A DNA stretch of 12,666 nucleotides, from assembly GCA_024639035.1 (NCBI GenBank), contig JAHEJE010000043.1, positions 1 to 12,666 on the forward strand, given 5' to 3'. Below are positions 1 to 4,794 of this stretch, one piece after another. How positions within the stretch are numbered: the stretch's first letter is position 1; the number at the start of each line of letters is the position of its first letter. Position numbers and translations under genes: made by a program. This stretch comes from Alphaproteobacteria bacterium (lineage in GTDB: Bacteria; Pseudomonadota; Alphaproteobacteria; Rhizobiales; Aestuariivirgaceae). The notes under the pieces are model-generated. The model was not told the DNA's origin and made no database searches. It was given only the letters and a program-made list of their open reading frames with translations.

Positions 1-529
1 CGACATTGGGACAGTGTTCGGCGACCGAGTTGAGATAAGACGGGATGTCGTCGATGAAGATCGCCGGGGCAGAGTGGGTCTCAAGCAAATGCCGCACAGC
101 CGGCCCTTTGGGACCGTCGTTGGCGACGACCGGAAAATCGAGACCGTGGCTGGCAAGGTTCTGGATGCGTTTCTGGCGGAATTTCGCCGGCAGGTTGGTC
201 AGCATGACGACGTCGGCATGGGCGCTCAGCGCATTCAGCGCCCGCGCGGCGCCGTCGATGACTTCGAGCCGGTGGATTTCCTCCTCGAAGAACCGGGCAA
301 GATGAGTGCGCAGTTCGTCTGCCGAAATCGGCGTGTCATCTGATTTTCTCTTTACGTTACCGTTCAGCGCAAAGCTTTGCGCATGTAACCACATGTCATT
401 GCGCGCAAGATAAGCTTCCAGTCCCCTGATGAAATGCACAACGACCTCGTCGACGTCGCAAATGATCACGGGCCGGTTGGCGGCAAGAGTGACCTGCGCG
501 ATGTGTTCAAGGGTCGATTCGGTTAACAT
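1..529 (-). CDS. HAD-like hydrolase family protein, 3' end outside window
   Basis: The reading frame starts at an ATG at 529 and stays open for 176 codons to the left edge, so the C-terminus is missing. Seen in sequence: HAD motif I as CDVDEVVVHF near residues 24-33 (Asp25 as nucleophile, Asp27 as acid/base), a motif II-like VVMLTNLP segment, a lysine in a PKGPAV segment where motif III is expected, and motif IV as IFIDDIPSY. These four blocks in order mark the haloacid dehalogenase superfamily, which mostly holds phosphatases; the substrate cannot be told. The start lies 8 bp after the stop of the DUF3572 gene, and an AGG ribosome-binding site overlaps that TAG stop, so the two are probably translated together. 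The sequence is soluble-looking, with no signal peptide or membrane segment. Confidence 0.85.
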   Translation of the reverse strand, partial: MLTESTLEHIAQVTLAANRPVIICDVDEVVVHFIRGLEAYLARNDMWLHAQSFALNGNVKRKSDDTPISADELRTHLARFFEEEIHRLEVIDGAARALNALSAHADVVMLTNLPAKFRQKRIQNLASHGLDFPVVANDGPKGPAVRHLLETHSAPAIFIDDIPSYLNSVAEHCPNV

Positions 530-537
530 GGGCTTGC

Positions 538-828
538 CTAGATAGCTTGAAAGCCGGGCAATGTCCTGCGGGCGGCGGCAACGGCGCCGGCATGATGGCC
601 CGCGGCGTCACACCATGCAAGCAGAAGCGGTTCATCCTGAAGCAGATAATCGAGCACACTGGCGAGGAATTGAGGATCGCCGGCGCCGGCCCTCACGGCA
701 TCCAGACTGAGGCCCGTCAGGCGCAGAAATCGGCCAAAACGTTCGGTATCCGAGGCCAAATAACCGAGGGCTTCGAGGGCGAGTACCTCGGCATGGCTGG
801 TATTTGTTTCAGAATGTCGGGAATGCAT
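538..828 (-). CDS. DUF3572 family protein
   Basis: This 96-residue protein has the conserved pattern of DUF3572: an EALGYLASD segment, then RFGRFLRLTGLSLDAVR, then FLASVLDYLLQDEPLLLAWC, and an AAARRTLPG end. These blocks fill almost the whole protein, so it is full length for the family. It is small, helical and acidic, with no signal peptide; the molecular role is not known. The start is the ATG at 828, the only reasonable one, although no good Shine-Dalgarno sequence precedes it and the leader is AT-rich. It is divergent from divK across about 178 bp and is followed 8 bp later by the HAD-like gene, with which it probably forms an operon. As I recall, the family often sits beside divK in Hyphomicrobiales. 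Confidence 0.88.
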   Translation of the reverse strand: MHSRHSETNTSHAEVLALEALGYLASDTERFGRFLRLTGLSLDAVRAGAGDPQFLASVLDYLLQDEPLLLAWCDAAGHHAGAVAAARRTLPGFQAI

Positions 829-938
829 TTTTTTACGATTAACCAGATTAAATTTACCTGAAGGACGCAGGGGTCAAGATTAAGCTGTTGGTTACAGATT
901 CTTGGGAGTATGGCCAGCGTAAGATTTGGGGATTGCGG

Positions 939-954
939 GCAAAGTTAACTTTGC
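939..954. promoter_or_regulatory. perfect 16-bp palindrome, candidate operator of divK-pleD
   Basis: GCAAAGTTAACTTTGC is its own exact reverse complement. It ends 5 bp before the probable -10 box of divK, so it would cover the spacer and the -35 side of the promoter. A dimeric regulator bound there would be expected to block or reshape polymerase binding. The centre GTTAAC contains one TTAA tetramer. I do not recognise the motif as that of a named regulator. Confidence 0.55.
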
Positions 955-959
955 TGCCT

Positions 960-965
960 TATAAC
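960..965 (+). promoter_or_regulatory. probable -10 box of the divK-pleD promoter
   Basis: TATAAC matches the -10 consensus at five of six bases and would put transcription start near 972. No good -35 lies 16-18 bp upstream: the nearest TTG-type hexamer, TTGCGG at 933-938, is 21 bp away, and the expected position is occupied by the palindrome. That fits a promoter that needs an activator or is regulated at this site, but it is also compatible with the box being fortuitous. Confidence 0.4.
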
Positions 966-1006
966 GACTGGAACGGATCCGAACAGTGAACCACGGTGCA
1001 AGCGAT

Positions 1007-1420
1007 ATGGCGGCCACAGACAACCCGATCAACCCGGTGAAATCCGCCCCCAAAACGGTTTTGATTGTTGAGGACAACGAACTCAACATGAAGCTGTTCA
1101 ATGATTTGCTCGAGGCTCATGGCTACCGGGTGCTGCAGACCCGCGAAGGCCTGTCGGCGCTCGACATCGCGCGCGAGCAAATGCCGGACCTTATCCTGAT
1201 GGACATCCAGCTTCCCGAGGTTTCGGGCATCGAAGTCACCAAGTGGCTGAAGGAGGACGACGAGCTGAAGTCGATCCCGGTGATCGCGGTAACGGCCTTT
1301 GCGATGAAGGGCGATGAAGAAAAGATTCGGGAAGGCGGTTGCGAGGCCTACATCTCCAAGCCTATCTCGGTTGCAAGTTTCCTGGAGCAAATCGACAGCT
1401 ATCTGAAGGTTGGCGAATGA
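1007..1420 (+). CDS. divK: single-domain cell-cycle response regulator DivK
   Basis: DivK is a stand-alone receiver protein that relays phosphate status in the alphaproteobacterial cell cycle. In Caulobacter it is acted on by PleC and DivJ and, when phosphorylated, lowers CtrA activity through DivL and CckA. The whole protein is one receiver domain: acidic pocket VEDN, phospho-acceptor Asp in LILMDIQLPE (Asp66 from this start), switch Thr in IAVTAFAMKG, and Lys in ISKPIS. The tracts NELNMKLFNDLLEA, EVTKWLKEDDEL and REGGCEAYISKPIS are close to Caulobacter DivK as I recall it. ATG 1007 gives 137 residues; an in-frame GTG at 986 would give 144. Either is longer than the usual 120-125 residues because of a Pro/Asn-containing N-terminal extension. 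Its TGA stop overlaps the pleD start by 4 bp. Confidence 0.95.
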   Translation: MAATDNPINPVKSAPKTVLIVEDNELNMKLFNDLLEAHGYRVLQTREGLSALDIAREQMPDLILMDIQLPEVSGIEVTKWLKEDDELKSIPVIAVTAFAMKGDEEKIREGGCEAYISKPISVASFLEQIDSYLKVGE

Positions 1421-2781
1421 CAGCGAGGGTTCTAGTTGTAGACGATATACTTGCCAACGTTCGGCTGCTCGAAGCCAAACTGTCGGCGGAGTATTTCGAA
1501 GTCGTCACCGCGATGAACGGTGTCGATGCACTGGAATCCTTACAACGTACCCAACCCGATATCATTCTGCTCGACGTGATGATGCCTGGCATGGACGGCA
1601 TCGAAGTTTGCCGCAGGATCAAGAGTGACCCGCTGTCTCGGCATATTCCTGTCGTCATGGTAACGGCGCTTGACCAGCCGGAAGACCGGATTCGCGGTCT
1701 CGAGGCCGGCGCAGACGACTTTCTGACCAAACCGGTAAACGATATCGCCCTGTTCTGCCGGGTCAAGAGCCTGGTGCGACTGAAGATGCTCACCGACGAG
1801 TTGCGCTCGCGGTTGCCGGCCGGTGACATTAGCCTGCTGCAGGCGGAAGAAAGTGAGCTCGGCGACCGCCACGGTAACATCCTGCTGATCGATAACCGTG
1901 GCCACCTGGCCGACCGCATCGCATCGAGCCTCGAGGGCCGTCACCAGATGACCTGGTCGCAGGACCCGCAACAGGCGGTGTCCGAGGCGGCAGCGACGCA
2001 GTTCGAACTGCTGATCATCAATCTCGACCTTCAGGACTTCGATGGCCTGCGGCTGTGTTCGCAATTGCGGTCGCTCGAACGCACCCGGCAGATTCCGATC
2101 CTGATCATCGTCGACCCGGACGACAACGACCGGATGATGCGGGCGCTCGACATGGGGGTGAACGATTATCTGCTGCGGCCGATTGACAAGCAGGAACTGC
2201 TGGCGCGGGTCAATACCCAGATCAAGCGTTGGCGCTATACCGAAAAACTGCGCAACAACGTCCAGCAATCTCTCGAACTGGCCGTCGCCGATCCGTTGAC
2301 CGGCCTGTACAACCGCCGCTACATGGAAAGCCAGGTCGGGCTGATGGTCGATGCAGCGGCAAATCGCGGCCGGGCACTGTCGGTTCTGGCCCTGGATGTC
2401 GATTTTTTCAAGTCGGTGAACGACACGCATGGCCATGCCGCCGGCGACAGGGTGCTGATCGAACTGGCGGAACGCCTGAAGCAACATACCCGTTCGATGG
2501 ATCTGCCGTGCCGGGTTGGCGGCGAGGAATTCCTGGTCGTCCTGCCCGATACCGATGCTAGCGTTGCCCAGCAGATTGCTGAACGGCTGCGCATGGCGAT
2601 CTGCGGCGCACCGTTCAATGCCGGGCCGGCAGCTCCGCTCCTGCCGGTGACGGTTTCCATCGGTATTGCCGCATTCGAAGACTCCAGCGATACCCTTGCG
2701 GAGATGCTGCGGCGGGCCGATGAGGCCCTCTACCGGGCCAAACGCGAGGGCCGCAACCGGGTGATTTCCGAAGCGGCCTGA
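1417..2781 (+). CDS. pleD: response regulator diguanylate cyclase PleD
   Basis: PleD makes cyclic di-GMP from two GTP at the cell pole when its first receiver is phosphorylated. The start is the ATG at 1417, overlapping the divK stop as ATGA; an upstream in-frame start at 1339 lies inside divK and is rejected. The resulting 454 residues equal the length I recall for Caulobacter PleD, and key positions match in number. REC1 has Asp9-Asp10 and phospho-acceptor Asp53. REC2 (about 150-270) has a degraded acidic pocket and is likely a dimerisation adaptor. The GGDEF domain follows, with metal-binding Asp327 in LDVDFFKSVND, Asn335, Asp344, active site GGEEF at 368-372, and a product-inhibition I-site RxxD (Arg359, Asp362). 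The cyclase should therefore be active and feedback-inhibited. It is co-transcribed and probably translationally coupled with divK. Confidence 0.97.
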   Translation: MTARVLVVDDILANVRLLEAKLSAEYFEVVTAMNGVDALESLQRTQPDIILLDVMMPGMDGIEVCRRIKSDPLSRHIPVVMVTALDQPEDRIRGLEAGADDFLTKPVNDIALFCRVKSLVRLKMLTDELRSRLPAGDISLLQAEESELGDRHGNILLIDNRGHLADRIASSLEGRHQMTWSQDPQQAVSEAAATQFELLIINLDLQDFDGLRLCSQLRSLERTRQIPILIIVDPDDNDRMMRALDMGVNDYLLRPIDKQELLARVNTQIKRWRYTEKLRNNVQQSLELAVADPLTGLYNRRYMESQVGLMVDAAANRGRALSVLALDVDFFKSVNDTHGHAAGDRVLIELAERLKQHTRSMDLPCRVGGEEFLVVLPDTDASVAQQIAERLRMAICGAPFNAGPAAPLLPVTVSIGIAAFEDSSDTLAEMLRRADEALYRAKREGRNRVISEAA

Positions 2782-2805
2782 ACGCCCGCGCGATCCGCAC
2801 AACCA

Positions 2806-2825
2806 CGGAAAACCGGCATTTTCCG
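2806..2825 (+). terminator. weak hairpin after pleD, possible terminator
   Basis: A 7-bp stem (2806-2812 with 2819-2825, CGGAAAA / TTTTCCG) with a 6-nt loop starts 25 bp after the pleD stop. It is not followed by a proper run of T, only by scattered ones, so it is a poor intrinsic terminator. I list it because nothing better lies near the end of pleD. Confidence 0.25.
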
Positions 2826-2989
2826 GCCCGTTTACCTCACCGTTTTACCTTAACGATTCACCAACTTGGTCGAAACAAGGCCTTGATAATGCGAATAATA
2901 TTGCGCTTCAGACGCTAATACATAAAATTAGATTCAAACAACGGCGCGGCATTTAACACTCTCCATCTCAAATTGTCGCCCCGACTAAC

Positions 2990-3020
2990 GGCGGATTGGT
3001 TCCAACCGAATCAATCCGCC
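2990..3020. repeat. 9-bp inverted repeat with 13-nt loop
   Basis: GGCGGATTG at 2990-2998 is the exact reverse complement of CAATCCGCC at 3012-3020. No T run follows on either strand, so it is not an intrinsic terminator. It may be part of an RNA fold or a protein-binding site. Confidence 0.5.
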
Positions 3021-3114
3021 CGGCACCCTTCGCAGGCGATTGAGTTTTCATCGCGCTGCCAACGTTACCCCTTGGCGCTTCAGGTCCGCCGCATCTCCTG
3101 AGCACCGGGGGTTC

Positions 3115-3164
3115 GCCGGCCCGGACGGTTCGAGTGGCCTCCTCGTAACCTGTTCCGGGTCGGC
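3115..3164. other. 50-nt imperfect hairpin, candidate structured RNA element
   Basis: Positions 3115-3125 pair with 3154-3164 over 11 bp including one G-T pair. After a small internal loop, 3127-3130 (GGTT) pairs with 3147-3150 (AACC), and after a one-base bulge 3131-3134 (CGAG) pairs with 3142-3145 (CTCG), closing a 7-nt loop. That makes 19 pairs in 50 nt. On the plus strand the tip carries CCTCCT, an anti-Shine-Dalgarno-like motif. I compared it by eye with SRP RNA, 6S RNA and RNase P RNA and found no match. Strand and expression are unknown. Confidence 0.4.
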
Positions 3165-3200
3165 ACCTATCCTCCGCCGCGCCGGCCTCCGCCCGACACA

Positions 3201-3232
3201 GAAAAACCGCCGCAGGATGACCCGCGGCGGCC
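3201..3232 (-). terminator. intrinsic terminator of rpmG
   Basis: Read on the minus strand, a 10-bp GC-rich stem (3230-3221 with 3216-3207, one G-T pair) with a TCAT loop is followed directly by five T at 3206-3202. It begins 29 bp after the rpmG stop. This is a classic Rho-independent terminator and ends the rpmG transcript; on the plus strand it lacks a T run. Confidence 0.9.
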
Positions 3233-3258
3233 GAACTGTGGTCCCGGTTAAACGGGGA

Positions 3259-3426
3259 CTATTTGATCTTTGTTTCCTTGAACTCGACGTGCTTGCGCAC
3301 GACCGGATCGTACTTGCGATAGGTCAGTTTGTCGGTCTGGGTGCGGGTGTTCTTCTTGGTCACATAATAGTAACCAGTGTCGGCGGTCGAGACCAACTTG
3401 ATCTTGATGGTGGTTGCTTTTGCCAT
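3259..3426 (-). CDS. rpmG: 50S ribosomal protein L33
   Basis: L33 is a small basic protein of the large ribosomal subunit near the E site. The 55 residues from MAKATTIKIKLVSTADTGYY through TKKNTRTQTDKLTYRKYDPV to the ETKIK end match proteobacterial L33 along the full length. It has no cysteine, so it is the zinc-independent form. I chose the ATG at 3426, not the longer frame from 3552, because the family begins with MAKA and a GGAG ribosome-binding site lies 8 nt upstream. It follows the Nudix gene by 94 bp on the same strand but has its own promoter in that gap, a leader hairpin beside the ribosome-binding site, and a strong terminator after it, so it can be a single-gene unit. Confidence 0.97.
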   Translation of the reverse strand: MAKATTIKIKLVSTADTGYYYVTKKNTRTQTDKLTYRKYDPVVRKHVEFKETKIK

Positions 3427-3441
3427 GTCGCGTACTCCGTT

Positions 3442-3464
3442 CGCACCGGCGATTGTGCGGTGCG
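3442..3464 (-). promoter_or_regulatory. leader hairpin upstream of rpmG
   Basis: A perfect 7-bp inverted repeat (CGCACCG at 3442-3448, CGGTGCG at 3458-3464) with a 9-nt loop lies between the predicted transcription start near 3475 and the GGAG ribosome-binding site at 3435-3438, ending 3 nt from it. It could modulate initiation, as ribosomal protein leaders often do; that role is inference. Confidence 0.4.
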
Positions 3465-3481
3465 GGAAATCTGTTGGCTGC

Positions 3482-3510
3482 GGTATCGCCCAAGCACCCG
3501 CACAAGTCAA
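3482..3510 (-). promoter_or_regulatory. rpmG: probable rpmG promoter
   Basis: On the minus strand, CTTGAC(T) with the -35 hexamer TTGACT at 3510-3505 is separated by exactly 17 bp from GATACC at 3487-3482. The CTTGAC -35 is characteristic of alphaproteobacterial housekeeping promoters; the -10 is weaker. Transcription would start near 3475, giving a leader of about 49 nt. Confidence 0.6.
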
Positions 3511-3520
3511 GCATCGCGTT

Positions 3521-4237
3521 TCAAATCTGCTCGTAGTGCCAGTTCTTTCCAATCATGCGCTGGTAGGTGCAGGACATGTCCGGTGCCAGGCCCTGCGGCT
3601 GCTCGATGGCGATCTTGAGGCGGCGCAGGATTTCGCCGGTGATCCACGGCAGATCGAGGTCCCGGGTTTCTTCGATAGTGAACCAATAGGGGTCCAGCAA
3701 CTCGTCCGTCTCGATGGTCGCCGGCGCATCGATATTGGCGACATGTTCGGCCTCGGTGACGAAGAAGCGGGTGTCGAAGCGACGCGGCCGGCCGGGCGGA
3801 GTGATGGCGCGGGCAAAGAACCGCAGACCGCCGAGGGCCGGACTATATCCAGAGCGGTGAAAAGCGCGCCAGGCTTCTGAGCGAGTGTTTTCCGGCCGGC
3901 CCGGCGCCTTGCCGATGACAAGGCCGGTCTCCTCGAAGGTCTCACGCACCGCCGCCAGGGCCAAACCTCTGGCCCGCGCCATTGAAGGTGTGCCGCGCAT
4001 CCGGGTCATAAGCTTTTCGGCAACCCGAGGGTGCAGATCGTCCGCCGTCTTGAGACGGCAATCGCCCGGGTCGACCCGGCCGCCGGGAAAGACGAACTTG
4101 TTGGGCATGAACTTGTGCGCTTCGTGGCGCTTGCCCATCAGCACCTGTGGTGCGCCGTGGCCGCCGTCGGTGCGGATGATGATGAGGGTGGCGGCGTCGC
4201 GCGGACGCAGCGTCCTGGTTCGGATTGAAGTGGTCAT
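3521..4237 (-). CDS. Nudix hydrolase
   Basis: This is a Nudix pyrophosphohydrolase of 238 residues. The Nudix signature is split: FVFPGGRVDPGD is followed by an insertion of about 35 residues and then the helix ALAAVRETFEETGLVIG, whose REtfEEtG carries the metal-binding glutamates. An insertion at this place, and an RFFARAITPPGRPRRFDTRFF segment after it, resemble the NUDT19-like group, some of which act on CoA derivatives. The substrate here cannot be told. I prefer the ATG at 4237; a TTG at 4265-4267 would add 10 residues, and neither has a clear ribosome-binding site. It lies 42 bp after the DUF983 gene and is probably in the topA-rnr operon. No signal peptide or membrane segment. Confidence 0.92.
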   Translation of the reverse strand: MTTSIRTRTLRPRDAATLIIIRTDGGHGAPQVLMGKRHEAHKFMPNKFVFPGGRVDPGDCRLKTADDLHPRVAEKLMTRMRGTPSMARARGLALAAVRETFEETGLVIGKAPGRPENTRSEAWRAFHRSGYSPALGGLRFFARAITPPGRPRRFDTRFFVTEAEHVANIDAPATIETDELLDPYWFTIEETRDLDLPWITGEILRRLKIAIEQPQGLAPDMSCTYQRMIGKNWHYEQI

Positions 4238-4279
4238 GCCGGGACCATACCGGGCAAGCTGGCGCAATGCAGCACGTTT

Positions 4280-4723
4280 CTACCTGCCCTGTGCCGGCGA
4301 TTTGGGTGTGCACAGGGCTGAGTATTCAAACCCGTGCATTCTGAGCGCCCATTGCAGTCCGACCACCGCGCCCTTGACCATTGGCAACAGCGTGAGGGTC
4401 AAAAGCACGGCCAGGGGCAGCCAGGTGACCATATGTATCCACATCGCCGGATGCCAGGTGGTTTCCACCAGGAAGACCAGGGGGATGATGATGTGGCCGA
4501 CGATGAAAATGGTGAAATAGGGCGGGGCATCATCGGCCTGATGATGATGGAGTTCCTCGCCGCAGTGGCCACAGATGTCGGCGATCTTGAGGTATCTGGC
4601 GAATACGCTGCCGGTGCCGCACTGGGGGCAGCGGTGGCGCAGACCGCGCAGGATGGCTTTTGGCAGGTTGCGCTTGGCCGCCTTGCCGTGATGCCCGGAT
4701 GAGGATGTGTAATCGACCGACAT
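4280..4723 (-). CDS. DUF983 family membrane protein with zinc-ribbon motifs
   Basis: This 147-residue protein has the DUF983 layout. An N-terminal segment with two CxxC pairs (Cys32/Cys35 in RCPQCGTGS and Cys51/Cys54 in CGHCGEE) likely forms a zinc ribbon. The conserved HQADDAPPYFTIFIVGH follows and leads into two hydrophobic helices (about 72-91 and 99-118), then a soluble tail. The function of the family is unknown; the protein should sit in the inner membrane. The ATG at 4723 is preferred over a TTG at 4790-4792, because the extra 23 residues are low in conservation value and close to the rnr stop. No strong ribosome-binding site is visible. It lies 71 bp after rnr and 42 bp before the Nudix gene, all on one strand. 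Confidence 0.92.
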   Translation of the reverse strand: MSVDYTSSSGHHGKAAKRNLPKAILRGLRHRCPQCGTGSVFARYLKIADICGHCGEELHHHQADDAPPYFTIFIVGHIIIPLVFLVETTWHPAMWIHMVTWLPLAVLLTLTLLPMVKGAVVGLQWALRMHGFEYSALCTPKSPAQGR

Positions 4724-4794
4724 GGCGGCAGTTTTGACCCGTGGTCTGGCGCGCGATAAGTCCGTAAGCCGTCGCGCGTCACCGTGACGCAATA

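Larger units (their letters stand above)
829..1006. promoter_or_regulatory. divergent control region between DUF3572 and divK
   Basis: This spacer is richer in A and T than the genes around it. It holds four TTAA tetramers (839-842, 848-851, 880-883, 945-948), the core of CtrA half-sites. The first two are only 5 bp apart rather than the canonical 7. A GATTC at 897-901 is a possible CcrM methylation site (GANTC). A perfect palindrome and a probable divK promoter lie at its right end. CtrA control of divK is known from Caulobacter; applying it here is inference. Confidence 0.5.
2782..3200. other. non-coding stretch between pleD and rpmG
   Basis: I see no credible gene in these roughly 420 bp. 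The open frames that cross it lack a family match and continue antisense through rpmG. From left to right it holds the weak hairpin after pleD, an AT-rich stretch at about 2850-2940 with two GATTC sites (2855-2859, 2931-2935), a 9-bp inverted repeat at 2990-3020, and a GC-rich part with a long imperfect hairpin at 3115-3164. In the AT-rich part, TTGCGC (2901-2906) and TAAAAT (2923-2928), 16 bp apart on the plus strand, could be a promoter. An unannotated small RNA is possible but unproven. Confidence 0.5.

Noticed and set aside
1540..2802. Minus-strand open frame of 420 codons
   Set aside because: Antisense to pleD, rich in His/Gln/Arg as expected from reading a GC-rich gene backwards.
3050..3200. 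SRP RNA, 6S RNA or RNase P RNA in the pleD-rpmG gap
   Set aside because: The conserved cores of these RNAs (such as the GGAAGGAAGCAGCC-like tip of SRP RNA) are not found on either strand. The fold is reported only as an unassigned hairpin.
3040..3618. Plus-strand open frame of 192 codons between pleD and rpmG
   Set aside because: It runs antisense through all of rpmG and into the Nudix gene, has low-complexity Arg/Ser/Pro-rich sequence and resembles no family.
3530..4237. Split Nudix box as a sign of a broken Nudix gene
   Set aside because: An insertion between the glycine part and the REtfEEtG helix is normal for NUDT19-like proteins, and the reading frame is intact.
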